Part shown: in pieces, positions 9,533-17,774 of the stretch
Position numbering within the stretch: position 1 is the stretch's first letter
Layout: every line of letters starts with the position of its first letter
NCBI GenBank assembly: GCA_025041195.1
Contig: JAKCFM010000001.1
Location: 2,604,001 to 2,668,000, forward strand
Reading direction: 5' to 3'
DNA: 64,000 nucleotides
Source of the DNA: Halobacteriales archaeon YIM A00013
Lineage (GTDB): Archaea; Halobacteriota; Halobacteria; Halobacteriales; Haloarculaceae
Translations under genes and position numbers: made by a program
The notes under the pieces: model-generated
What the model was told of the DNA's origin: nothing
Databases searched by the model: none
What the model saw: the letters and a program-made list of their open reading frames with translations, nothing else

Positions 9533-10774
9533 ATGTTTCGTCACGACGACGCAACGGCGCTCTGTGAACGGACGCTTGAACCGGGATACGTTCGCCCGGC
9601 GTATGGTGGCCACTCGTTTGCGAACGTTGCACCGACCGTCGGCGAGCGGCTCGGCGTCTCGGTTTCGGGTGAGCCCCTCGCAGTGTCTGCGTTCGAGAGC
9701 GATTCGAAGACGGTCGTCCTCGTCGTGATTGATGGGTTTGGTTTCGAGCAGTTCGATCGCCATCATGATGCGCATCCATTTTTTAGCAGTCTTGCCACGC
9801 AAACGACGGTGTGGCCACTGACCTCGGTGTTTCCATCCGAAACTGCCGCTGCGATGGGCACGCTCACGACCGGTGTCCCGCCGGTTCAGCACGGCCGGAT
9901 TGGCTGGAACGTCCCGATCGAGGGAACGATTGTGGAACCGTTACCGTTTCGGTGCAAAGATGGCACTGCTGTGAGTGAGCGGTTCGATGTCGATCGACGG
10001 GCGTTCATATCGGGTGCGTCGGTCGCTGGACAGCTCGCTGAAGGCGGCGTCCCGACCACGCAGGTCGTTCCAGAGGGACACGTCACCGTCGATCCAGACC
10101 ATTCACTGATCGAGCAGCGACGCTACGACAGTCTGGATGCATTCGCCAGTGAGCTCCAGAGTGCAGTTCGCAGAACGGATGGCGGGTTCGTGTATGCCTA
10201 TCTTCCACACGTCGATGGCGCTGGCCATCAACACGGCACCCACGCGCCGGCGTACACCGAGACGGTTGCTTCGGTCGGGTCGGCACTCAATGAGGCGCTT
10301 ATCGGGCTTCCGAGTGCGGTTTCAGCACGCACCCAGCTGTTCGTGACGGCCGATCATGGGCAGGTTGACACCGATCCATCAACGAACGTCGATCTGCTGG
10401 AGATCCCTTCGCTGTCGTTGTATATCGACCGCGATCAGCAGGGAACGCCGCGTATCGGTGGTGGTGGTCGAAACGTCCATTTCTATCCAGAGGCAGAGGA
10501 GATCCCTGCACTCAAAAGCGCTCTGGAGACGACGTTTGGCGACAGCGCGCTCGTGTATTCCCGTGAGGAGGCGCTCGAAGCGGGGCTGTTTGGTCTCGGC
10601 AACCCCAGCGAGACGTTCGAACGACTCTCTGGTGAGCTGCTACTCATCCCGCGAAAGAAGACCGTCTGGCACGGCGAAACCCCAGAGCTCTCGTTCATCG
10701 GGTTTCACGGTGGGCTCCACCCAGATGAACAGCTCGTTCCGTTCGCTGCGATTGAGCTCGAAGCACTCTCCTAG
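9533..10774 (+). CDS. Alkaline-phosphatase-superfamily phosphodiesterase (NPP-like)
   Basis: The 413-residue protein has the two-metal site of type I nucleotide pyrophosphatases/phosphodiesterases. It shows VVLVVIDGFGFEQFD (metal Asp), VFPSETAAAMGTLTTG (nucleophilic Ser/Thr region), YLPHVDGAGHQHGTHAP (Asp/His ligands) and FVTADHGQVD (Asp-His pair). No signal peptide is visible, so it is probably cytoplasmic. The substrate is unknown; family members hydrolyse nucleotide, phospholipid or phosphonate esters. It starts seven bases after aroA and converges with ribB, overlapping its end by four bases. Confidence 0.85.
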   Translation: MFRHDDATALCERTLEPGYVRPAYGGHSFANVAPTVGERLGVSVSGEPLAVSAFESDSKTVVLVVIDGFGFEQFDRHHDAHPFFSSLATQTTVWPLTSVFPSETAAAMGTLTTGVPPVQHGRIGWNVPIEGTIVEPLPFRCKDGTAVSERFDVDRRAFISGASVAGQLAEGGVPTTQVVPEGHVTVDPDHSLIEQRRYDSLDAFASELQSAVRRTDGGFVYAYLPHVDGAGHQHGTHAPAYTETVASVGSALNEALIGLPSAVSARTQLFVTADHGQVDTDPSTNVDLLEIPSLSLYIDRDQQGTPRIGGGGRNVHFYPEAEEIPALKSALETTFGDSALVYSREEALEAGLFGLGNPSETFERLSGELLLIPRKKTVWHGETPELSFIGFHGGLHPDEQLVPFAAIELEALS

Positions 10775-11445
10775 GCGAATCGATCGACGAGTGAGCGCCC
10801 TTCGATATACGCAAGGCCGTTGTTGCGGGCGTACGCCTGCGCTCGCGCCGGGGTCAGCGCGGTGCCGGTTTCATCGTCGAGCATCTCACAGACGACGACC
10901 GCCTGGGGCTGAGCCGTCTGCTTGGCGAGCGCCAACCCGAGTTCGGTGTGGCCTTCTCGGTCTGCGAGCAGGTCGGGTGCACCACGAAGCAGATGCACGT
11001 GTCCGGGTGCGTGAAACTCAGCAAGGAAATCGACCTCGTCGGGATTCGCACTGAGTGCGCCGAGCCGTTTGATCGTCAGCGATCGGTCCGCGTCAGTGAT
11101 CCCAGTGTACGTGTCCCGGTGGTTCACCGTGAGCGAAAACGATGATCGGTCGTCGTAGCCGACATCGGGGTCGCGACTCAACGGATGGTCAATCGCCTCA
11201 CTCGCAAACGGAAGCTCGAATTGCTCACAGAGCTCGTTGCTGAGTGCAACACAGACCAGTCCACCGGCGTCGTTGCGCAGTCGCGCAACGGCCTCGGGAG
11301 TGACTGCGGTGGCCGGATAGACCAGATCCGTCTCGCCCTCGCGATCGGCCGCGTCGTGGATCAACACCGGTTCGCCGCGGCTGAACGCGCTAATCGTCTG
11401 CTCGACACTGCTCTCGTGGCGGGGTTCTGGTTCACTTTTCGACAT
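10771..11445 (-). CDS. ribB: 3,4-dihydroxy-2-butanone-4-phosphate synthase
   Basis: RibB converts ribulose-5-phosphate to the four-carbon precursor of riboflavin. The 224-residue protein contains the diagnostic acidic segment [17 protein letters not shown], then [34 protein letters not shown] and [15 protein letters not shown]. The last residues include [19 protein letters not shown]. The start overlaps the end of the riboflavin kinase gene by 14 bases, so the two are translationally linked in one operon for flavin synthesis. Confidence 0.94.
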   Translation of the reverse strand: MSKSEPEPRHESSVEQTISAFSRGEPVLIHDAADREGETDLVYPATAVTPEAVARLRNDAGGLVCVALSNELCEQFELPFASEAIDHPLSRDPDVGYDDRSSFSLTVNHRDTYTGITDADRSLTIKRLGALSANPDEVDFLAEFHAPGHVHLLRGAPDLLADREGHTELGLALAKQTAQPQAVVVCEMLDDETGTALTPARAQAYARNNGLAYIEGRSLVDRFA

Positions 11446-12124
11446 GAGTGGTGAGTTCGTCGCCGTCAGAAATGTCCAGCACTGCGCGGAGTTTCTCTGG
11501 AGCGATCAGCTCGAGCTGGTCGTCGGCGTGGTGGGTCCGCTCCGGTGCGATGATGTGTGCCGGTTCGTACGCTTGATCTTTGACCTCGACGGCAACCGAC
11601 CAGCAAAAGGCCGGGCCGTACGTCCGGTCGTCGTTCTCCCAGCCATCGATCCGGACCGGTTCGATCGATTCGAGGTCGGCTCGTACGTGGATGGAGGGCT
11701 CATCGAGTTCGACGTTGAGCGTCCCTGCGAACGGCTCGTAGCCCAGTTTCGTGATGAACTGGCGCATATAGCCCGGTAGCGAGATGTAGTGGCTTCCTTC
11801 GCCCATTCCACTGGTGACCTCGCCGGTGAGTCGGATTTCCGGTTGCTGTTCGAACAGCCGCCGGTAGTCTGCGTACTGCCCACGGAGCAGCTGTTCGCCC
11901 GGTTCGGTCGTTCCCACGAGCTGTCCGTCGGCGACGATCTGTCGATCGATCAGTTCGGCGTCTTCCAGCCGTTGAAGCCGTCGTGAGACGGTCTGTGTCG
12001 ACACATCGAGTCGCTCGCCGAGCGCAGAGCACGTCACCTGTGCTCGGCTCTCCATCGCGCCGTCGAGTGCGAGCAGCTTCAGCACCTCGCGCTCGTCGGG
12101 CCCGATTCCGGCCGATTCTGCCAT
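11432..12124 (-). CDS. ribK: CTP-dependent riboflavin kinase with N-terminal HTH (DUF120)
   Basis: Archaeal RibK makes FMN from riboflavin using CTP. Residues about 95-220 form the DUF120 kinase domain, with [20 protein letters not shown] and [13 protein letters not shown] as signature segments. Residues about 1-85 form a winged helix ([20 protein letters not shown], then [20 protein letters not shown]) that could bind DNA. This fusion is known in archaea, where it can let one protein act as enzyme and repressor. The direct downstream overlap with ribB fits a role in riboflavin control. Confidence 0.93.
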   Translation of the reverse strand: MAESAGIGPDEREVLKLLALDGAMESRAQVTCSALGERLDVSTQTVSRRLQRLEDAELIDRQIVADGQLVGTTEPGEQLLRGQYADYRRLFEQQPEIRLTGEVTSGMGEGSHYISLPGYMRQFITKLGYEPFAGTLNVELDEPSIHVRADLESIEPVRIDGWENDDRTYGPAFCWSVAVEVKDQAYEPAHIIAPERTHHADDQLELIAPEKLRAVLDISDGDELTTHVEK

Positions 12125-12226
12125 ACGTCACTCTCGGCAGTCGCTCCTGATAAGCGTATCGAATATGATACCCATCTCAAATTTGGAACGGAAAGGGCGT
12201 TGAAAGTCGTTGTTTTAACGAGTTCC

Positions 12227-12724
12227 TTACAGCGAGAGCGAGAAGAGCTCATCGCCCACGTGATGGAGTGAGTCGATCACTTTGCCGCTATCGCCGACCA
12301 GTTCGTCCCCATCGACGCGTGCTCGGCCGATGGCCAGAGCTTTGCCGTGTGATTCTTCTTCGATGACGACGAGATCGTCGGCGGCAATTTCGGCATCTGC
12401 GTCGGCAATCCCGGGTCGCATCACGTCGGCCCCATCGGAGACGAACGAGACGGCACCGGCGTCGACGGTGACCACGCGATCAGTTGGCGGGTAGCGGTTC
12501 GCGCCGTTGACGGTGAGAAACGGCTCCGGATCGCCGCCGTCGTGTGCCGGAAAGTAGGTGACGAGCGGGTCGCCATCCACGAGCACGAGTTCTGTATCGC
12601 TGTCAGTGAACTCGACCTGTTCGAAGCTGTCGCCATCGATTTCGACGCCGAGTGCGTCTGCAATCGAGCTGGTGATGCGATCGATCGCGTCACTCCGCAG
12701 ATGATGGCGCGATTTGACGTCCAT
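12227..12724 (-). CDS. PUA-domain RNA-binding protein
   Basis: This 165-residue acidic protein has a C-terminal PUA domain of about 75 residues (VTVDAGAVSFVSDGADVMRP then GIADADAEIAADDLVVI and GKALAIGRARV). It follows an N-terminal region like archaeal MCT-1-type or tRNA-guanine-transglycosylase-associated proteins. The start at MDVKSRHHLRS was preferred, since the longer in-frame start adds 10 residues that do not match the family. Such proteins bind structured RNA and may act in ribosome or tRNA metabolism; the exact target is not known. It lies just downstream of the ATP-grasp gene on the same strand. Confidence 0.8.
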   Translation of the reverse strand: MDVKSRHHLRSDAIDRITSSIADALGVEIDGDSFEQVEFTDSDTELVLVDGDPLVTYFPAHDGGDPEPFLTVNGANRYPPTDRVVTVDAGAVSFVSDGADVMRPGIADADAEIAADDLVVIEEESHGKALAIGRARVDGDELVGDSGKVIDSLHHVGDELFSLSL

Positions 12725-12776
12725 AGCCCCCCTAGCAACTACGGTGCTATACATCTAGCCACTCGCTGCTCGTCAG

Positions 12777-13625
12777 TCATCGTCGGTGCGCTCGGATCAG
12801 TGCCGCGAGTTCGTCGTAGAAGTCGGTTTCGTATTTTTCGGGGTCGTCGATCGTCGGCCGGGCGTTCGTTTCGATGACGTAGGTGGTCCCCTCGCTTTCG
12901 AGCAGGTCGACGCCGAGAAAGGGGATGTCGAGCGTTGTGGCCACCCGTTCGACGAGGCGTTGCTGGGTCTGTGTGAGCGTCGTGGCGCTGGCGCGTGCTC
13001 CCTGGTGGACGTTGTGTTTCCACCGTTCGCCATCGGGGTGGGCGCGTTCGACCGCGCCGGCGTAGGTGCCGTCGATCACCATCGCGCGGTAGTCGGTCGT
13101 CTTGGGGAGATACTCCTGGATGAGAAACGATTTGTCCGCGGTCGTTGGCTCCTCGTGGAGCAGGGTGAGGTAATCGACAACACCATAGAACGAGTCTCTG
13201 TCGTGGACTTTCGTGACGCCTGCACCACGGGTTGCGGAGTTTGGTTTGACCACGACTGGTGGTTCGAACGATTCGAACGCGTCCGTGAGCTCTGCTCGAT
13301 CAACGGGTGAGGAGGCCATCACCGTTCGTGGGATTTCGATCCCGGCGCGCTGGAGTCTGGCGTACGTTGCTGCCTTGTGGCGCGACCGACAGATCGATTC
13401 GCGGTCGTTCACCCAGGGAACGTCGAGACACGCATCGACAACGCCACCCTCCGGGAGTCGACTTGGATAGACAAAGCCCACGTCGTACTCCTCGAATGGA
13501 TTGTTTTGGAGGTCGAAGACGCGTTCTTTGGGCTGGACGTAGTCCACCTGGATATCGCGACTGGCGAGTGGGTCGCGCATTCGCTCGTACGTCTGGGCGT
13601 TGGTGGTGACAGCGAGCCGGAGCAT
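12777..13625 (-). CDS. RimK/LysX-type ATP-grasp ligase
   Basis: The 282-residue protein (start MLRLAVTTNAQTYERM) has an ATP-grasp fold. It shows ADKSFLIQEYLPKTTDYRAM in the middle, PPVVVKPNSATRGAGVTKV before it, and the metal-binding end LGVDLLESEGTTYVIETNAR. Such enzymes form amide bonds between a carboxylate and an amine, as in RimK or lysine-biosynthesis LysX. No carrier protein or biosynthesis partner is adjacent, so the substrate is open. The shorter start at 13625 was chosen because the 18 residues of the longer frame lack family character. Confidence 0.85.
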   Translation of the reverse strand: MLRLAVTTNAQTYERMRDPLASRDIQVDYVQPKERVFDLQNNPFEEYDVGFVYPSRLPEGGVVDACLDVPWVNDRESICRSRHKAATYARLQRAGIEIPRTVMASSPVDRAELTDAFESFEPPVVVKPNSATRGAGVTKVHDRDSFYGVVDYLTLLHEEPTTADKSFLIQEYLPKTTDYRAMVIDGTYAGAVERAHPDGERWKHNVHQGARASATTLTQTQQRLVERVATTLDIPFLGVDLLESEGTTYVIETNARPTIDDPEKYETDFYDELAALIRAHRR

Positions 13626-13918
13626 AGCGGAGGGCTGGCGTGCAACGACTAAGGTGCTGCGTTCGAAGAGCGCACACACGAATATTTGGATCGGCCGACG
13701 ACAGCTACTTTGGACGAATGAACAGGTGATAGTCCAGTTTAATATGATAGAAAATTAAAAAATACGCCTAGACTAATATAGTGTTTGACAGTAAAAATAT
13801 AACACACAACTCCTAGGGTAGATGCGTGTGGTATATCTTATTTCATACTGTTGGAACTGAAGTCGCTAAAAACTTCAAATCTACTTTCATAAGTAATTAA
13901 TTCCAAACTAATTTATAG

Positions 13919-14101
13919 CTAGTTTCTATCTTTTCTACGTTTAAAAATTAGAAACCTATCATATTCAGATGCTTTTGTTATACCAGTAACTAATTCCCAT
14001 TCCTTATCCCCTAGATTGTTCAGATAATCCTCTGTAGGAATATCAACCCCGCTAAATATTCCACTTCTAAGATCTTCAACTTTATATTCCCATTTAACCA
14101 T
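13919..14101 (-). CDS. DUF4177-like small protein
   Basis: This 60-residue ORF begins MVKWEYKVEDLRSGIF and ends DRFLIFKRRKDRN. The order WEYKV, LNNLGDKEWELVTG, FLIFKR matches the short DUF4177 family, whose members fold as a small beta-alpha-beta unit of unknown role. The start at 14101 begins at the conserved WEYKV; four more residues are possible upstream. The codon usage is AT-rich and Lys-rich, unlike the rest of the chromosome. A related gene lies at 15125-15333. Confidence 0.65.
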   Translation of the reverse strand: MVKWEYKVEDLRSGIFSGVDIPTEDYLNNLGDKEWELVTGITKASEYDRFLIFKRRKDRN

Positions 14102-14276
14102 TATCCTACCCAATTCGTCCTCATCTAAGGATATAATATTTACTATTACTTTTATCTATAATAAATATACATAAAATTTGATTGTGGAGTAGTTATTATT
14201 GTCTCGTAAGATATATAGCGATTAATTCAATCGTATTATAAATTAAGGGGTTGTAATTAGACATTATTATAAGAAA

Positions 14277-14780
14277 ATGATTGCATCGAATCCCTTCAAA
14301 ACCGGACAATCAGTACAGGCCTTTGAGCAGAACTAGCAGCTCCTGACCAAACACAGCTACGGCGTCGCCTCCGGTCTGGAGTTTTCGATCTACTCGGGAA
14401 TGCTCGGCACAAACGAGACAACCGTCGGGATCGAGATGGCTGACTCCTGGCCGCGAAAGGATCTCCTCGTCTACGACCCCGCACTCGCTGCTGGCGACCG
14501 ACTCACACTTACCACGGGTACACCCGCGAAACTGGCCACGGCAGAAGCAATTCGCTAGCCGGCCGAACAGCCAGCACCGCCGTCACTGGAATCGGCAGTC
14601 ACAGCGATTGATGGTGACGGTAAACCAAAGATTCCGATCGCGGAACTGTGGATCCCCAACGTCGTCGACGTTATCACGGCTTCGGAGATCGCCGAACGGG
14701 AGTGGCTCCCTCGGTATCAGTGTCAAAGTAGGTGCACGTGTTTCATCGAATGCAGAACGATGCTCAATAGTGGCAACTGA
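14277..14780 (+). pseudogene. ORF interrupted by two in-frame TAG codons
   Basis: From the ATG at 14277 one frame reads MIASNPFKTGQSVQAFEQN, a TAG at 14334-14336, then 73 codons beginning QLLTKHSYGVASGLEFSIYS. A second TAG follows at 14556-14558, then a further open stretch including IPIAELWIPNVVDVI. All three segments have normal haloarchaeal composition and read as one protein of about 150 residues. After about 14730 the frame loses protein-like character, so a frameshift or truncation may follow. The family was not recognised. The simplest reading is a decayed transferred gene. It could be a fragment of a viral or secreted protein, but nothing proves this. Confidence 0.6.
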
Positions 14781-14859
14781 AATCTATTCGGTTCTGTTTC
14801 AGTAACTAATATGGATCAAAACGCAATTACTATATATGATACTACAATATAATTAACGA

Positions 14860-15081
14860 ATGGGACTATTTGGCAGTGATAAAGAGGAAAAAGAAGCCCG
14901 CAAGCGACGGGGTGGATTCAAAGTAAAAGATGAGTTTCCCCCTTTAGACCCGATAAGGGTAATTGATAAAGAAGCAGAAGTTGTTATATATGCAAATGTG
15001 AGCCATAACTATTCTATGATGTCTGCTGTGCCAATAAAAGACACAGCTCTAGAGCTTCCACATGACGATTCAGAGGAGTAG
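14860..15081 (+). CDS. Small hypothetical protein of the AT-rich island
   Basis: This is a 73-codon ORF with a charged Lys/Glu-rich N-terminus (GSDKEEKEARKRRGGFKV) and a C-terminal half containing AEVVIYANVSHNYSMM and ending DDSEE. It has no membrane segment or known motif. It lies on the plus strand between the interrupted ORF and the second DUF4177-like gene. Its base composition matches the AT-rich island. It may be a real accessory gene, but length and lack of homology recognition keep confidence low. Confidence 0.4.
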   Translation: MGLFGSDKEEKEARKRRGGFKVKDEFPPLDPIRVIDKEAEVVIYANVSHNYSMMSAVPIKDTALELPHDDSEE

Positions 15082-15124
15082 CGCCAGGCTGTGGTTGCTC
15101 AATCAATAAATAATATATTATTTA

Positions 15125-15333
15125 TTATCTTACTTTCCTTTTGAATACTAATCGGTTGGAATTCCCCTTCTCCCAGAGGTTATCTCTCCATCTTTCACAG
15201 GCAGACCCATGACCAATTCCCAACCAGCCTTTCCCATCTCATTAAGTTTCTCTTCTTCTGGGGCCTTCAGGCTATTCCCAATGATGCCTTCGGAAGTTGA
15301 AATATTGATTATACGATATTCCCATTCTGTCAT
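15125..15333 (-). pseudogene. DUF4177-like gene frameshifted near its 3' end
   Basis: The N-terminal 50 codons (MTEWEYRIINISTSEGI, then EKLNEMGKAGWELVMG) match DUF4177 and the neighbour at 13919-14101. The open frame then ends early in GRRGIPTD at 15148. Shifting frame at the G-rich tract near 15165-15175 restores NSNRLVFKRKVR, ending at TAA 15125-15127. That is the expected LVFKR end of the family, so one small indel has truncated the protein. It could also be a sequencing error, which read-level checking would show. Confidence 0.6.
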
Positions 15334-15627
15334 TGAATGTTATTCTGTGTTCGGTCGTTTAAAGATCTGGTTCTGCTCCCTTCGATATCCCTGTCCCCTG
15401 TTCCAATTCATCATCTCTGAGCTCGTTCAGATCGGCTTCTATGGAGCAGCGATCCCGCCGAAAATAGACCTATATTTATTTCATATTTATAGTTACTATT
15501 TTCAAATGAAGGTTTTAGTTGTGCGGGTTAAATGTCGACATTCTGTTCGGAAACGCTGAAGTCACAGTCTATTTGTGAAATAATCAAATGAGCTGTATCA
15601 CTCATTAATCTACGTCCAACAAAATCA

Positions 15628-15700
15628 CGTCCTGACGGAGATTTGAACTCCGGTCCCTGGCTCCGCAAGCCAAGAGGATAGTCCACTACCCTATCAGGAC
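15628..15700 (-). tRNA. tRNA-Arg (anticodon GCG)
   Basis: The minus strand folds as a 73-base cloverleaf. The acceptor arm GTCCTGA pairs with TCAGGAC and is followed by discriminator G. The D arm is GGGT/ATCC. The anticodon arm TTGGC/GCCAG encloses the loop TTGCGGA (anticodon GCG, decoding CGC Arg). The T arm CGGAG/CTCCG encloses TTCAAAT. No intron is visible and CCA is not encoded. The 3' end points into the AT-rich island. Confidence 0.95.
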
Positions 15701-15866
15701 TCACCTGTACTTTCTCGGGTTCCCCTAAAGCCGTTGCGATTCCGGACAGCCGGGCCGATCGGGCTCCCATCCCAGGGTTGAAATACGAAACCGGGGCCAC
15801 ACCCGCTATGTGTACCGAATCGATCAACCGACAGGGATTAGCGCCCCACGACCCATGAGCAGTGTA

Positions 15867-17288
15867 ATGAGCGAGATCGAGGACATCTACGCCGAGCTGG
15901 ACGTAGACATCAGCGAGGAGGAGTTCAGGGAGGCCGTCGAAGCGAAGGTTGAGGAGATGGCGGGACTGGCTGACGAAGCCACGGCCGCACAGCTCGTTTC
16001 GCACTCGCTTGGCGGCGGCGAACCCAGCTCGATCTCCGCGATCGAACCCGGTCCAGCTGAAGTGTCCTTTGCCGGCAAAGTCGTCGGCATCGGTGATCTC
16101 CGGACGTTCGAACGCGACGACGAAGATGAACCCGGCCACGTGATCAATCTCGACGTGGCCGACGAAACAGGCCAGCTCCGGGTGGCGCTCTGGGACGATG
16201 AGGCCATTGCCGCGACTGACGAGCTCGAACGCGGCCAGGTGCTGAAGATCAAGGGCCGTCCGAAGGAGGGCTACGCCGGCGTCGAGGTGAGCGCCAACCG
16301 CCTTGAGCCAGCACCCGACACCGAGATCGACGTCTCAGCCGATGACACCACCGCCATCGAATCGCTCTCAATGGGCCAATCCGACGTGACGCTTACCGGC
16401 CGACTGCTTGGCACCGAACCCGTTCGAACGTTCGACCGCGACGACGGCAGCGAAGGCAAGGTGTCGAATCTGGTGGTAGGCGACGAAACTGGCCGGATTC
16501 GAGTGACGCTGTGGGATGAGCAGGCCGACACGGCTGAAACGCTGACGACCGGCGAATCGATCGAGATCGTCGACGGCTACGTCCGCGAACGCGATGGCGA
16601 TCTCGAACTCCACGTCGGTTCGCGTGGCTCGATCGACGAAATTGATGAAGAGATCTCGTTCGTCCCAGACACGACACCGATCGAGGCGCTCGAAATCGAC
16701 GAGACCGTCGATATTGCTGGTGTCGTCCGATCGAGCGATCCCAAACGGACGTTCGACCGCGACGACGGCAGCGAAGGGCAGGTGCGCAACGTCCGCATCC
16801 AGGACCAGACGGGTGACATTCGGGTGGCGCTCTGGGGCGAAAAGGCGGATCTCGATCTCACACCGGGCGACGAGGTGCTGTTTGGCGACGTTGAAATCCA
16901 GGACGGCTGGCAAGACTCGATCGAAGCGTCTGCCGGCTGGCAATCGACCGTTTCGGGGCTCGATCCCGGCACAACGCTGGACGATGACGATACTGACGCT
17001 TCAACAGCGAGCGAAGGGCTCGAAGCGTTCACCGAAACGGACGCCGCCGACAGTTCGACGACTACGGACACGAACTCGGCAATGGCATCGAACTCGGAAA
17101 CGGACACCACGTCGGATGAACAAACGGAGTTCACCGGAACCGTGGTCCAGACGGGCGAGCCGGTGATTCTCGACGACGGCGAATCCACGCTCACCGTAGA
17201 AACCGCCGAAGACGTGCGGCTGGGCCAGGAAGTCACCGTTCGTGGCCGAATGGTCGGCGAGACGCTTGCGGTAGACGAACTGTTCTGA
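15867..17288 (+). CDS. rpa2: Replication protein A-type single-stranded-DNA-binding protein, multi-OB
   Basis: The 473-residue protein binds single-stranded DNA in replication and repair. It has three clear OB folds, roughly residues 50-145, 155-245 and 260-350, each built around an ...RTFxRDDGSEGxV...TGxIRVALW pattern. An acidic Ser/Thr/Asp linker follows, then a short fourth OB-like end (EFTGTVVQTGEPVILDDGES). The ATG at 15867 begins the family start MSEIEDIYAEL; an ATG four codons earlier is possible. It lies just upstream of the histone gene, as rpa2 does in Haloferax volcanii from memory. Confidence 0.9.
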   Translation: MSEIEDIYAELDVDISEEEFREAVEAKVEEMAGLADEATAAQLVSHSLGGGEPSSISAIEPGPAEVSFAGKVVGIGDLRTFERDDEDEPGHVINLDVADETGQLRVALWDDEAIAATDELERGQVLKIKGRPKEGYAGVEVSANRLEPAPDTEIDVSADDTTAIESLSMGQSDVTLTGRLLGTEPVRTFDRDDGSEGKVSNLVVGDETGRIRVTLWDEQADTAETLTTGESIEIVDGYVRERDGDLELHVGSRGSIDEIDEEISFVPDTTPIEALEIDETVDIAGVVRSSDPKRTFDRDDGSEGQVRNVRIQDQTGDIRVALWGEKADLDLTPGDEVLFGDVEIQDGWQDSIEASAGWQSTVSGLDPGTTLDDDDTDASTASEGLEAFTETDAADSSTTTDTNSAMASNSETDTTSDEQTEFTGTVVQTGEPVILDDGESTLTVETAEDVRLGQEVTVRGRMVGETLAVDELF

Positions 17289-17305
17289 GCTGTCCAGAAA
17301 CGCGG

Positions 17306-17315
17306 AACGTTTAAG
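17306..17315 (+). promoter_or_regulatory. Putative TATA box of the histone gene
   Basis: AACGTTTAAG lies about 25-34 bases ahead of the histone ATG at 17340 and matches a haloarchaeal TATA element with leaderless spacing. Confidence 0.35.
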
Positions 17316-17339
17316 CCTGCGACAGCCGGGTATGTGCCT

Positions 17340-17774
17340 ATGAGCGTCGAGCTACCGTTTGCCCCGGTAGACGCGGTTATCCGTCGGAACGCAGGCAACC
17401 TCCGGGTGAGTGGGGATGCTGCAGAGGCGCTTGCACTCCGAATACAGAACCACGGGGCAGCCCTGGCGGTTGAGGCCGCCGAACGAGCCACAGCGGACGG
17501 TCGAAAGACGTTGATGACCGAGGATTTCGACGTGTCGTCGGTCGATCGCACCGACGTAGAGATTCCAATCGCCCCCGTCGATCGCATTGCTCGCCTCGAC
17601 ATTGACGACCGATATCGTGTCTCGATGGACGCACGCGTCGCACTGGCCAGTCGCCTCGAAGCGTATGCGGATTCGATTGCCGGGGCGAGTGCCGCGTTCG
17701 CGCGCCATGCTGGCCGACGAACGATCAAACCCGAAGACATCGAACTGTACTTCGAAATCAAACCGTACTGCTGA
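17340..17774 (+). CDS. hstA: Archaeal doublet histone
   Basis: The 144-residue protein contains two histone folds in one chain. The first, residues about 3-70, reads LPFAPVDAVIRRNAGNLRVS then DGRKTLMTEDFDV. The second, about 75-142, reads IPIAPVDRIARLDIDDRYRVS then GRRTIKPEDIELYF. This fused form is typical of haloarchaeal histones; each chain would act like a histone dimer. In haloarchaea the protein behaves more like a gene regulator than a genome packager. Its TGA overlaps the next ATG by one base, so it is tightly coupled to the deacetylase-family gene. Confidence 0.93.
   Translation: MSVELPFAPVDAVIRRNAGNLRVSGDAAEALALRIQNHGAALAVEAAERATADGRKTLMTEDFDVSSVDRTDVEIPIAPVDRIARLDIDDRYRVSMDARVALASRLEAYADSIAGASAAFARHAGRRTIKPEDIELYFEIKPYC

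Larger units (their letters stand above)
13626..15627. other. AT-rich accessory island next to tRNA-Arg
   Basis: This stretch is far more AT-rich than its surroundings, with long A/T runs at 13735-13920, 14140-14280 and 15090-15140. It holds two DUF4177-like genes, a small orphan ORF and, in the middle (about 14290-14780), a GC-richer gene fragment with two TAG stops. Its right end meets the 3' end of tRNA-Arg(GCG), a usual integration site. No integrase and no second copy of the tRNA 3' end were found by eye. Nothing else coding is seen in 13626-13918 or 15334-15627. Confidence 0.6.

Noticed and set aside
14277-14780. Pyrrolysine use at the two TAG codons
   Set aside because: The flanking DNA is a decaying island, no pyl genes are visible, and point mutation from CAG is simpler.
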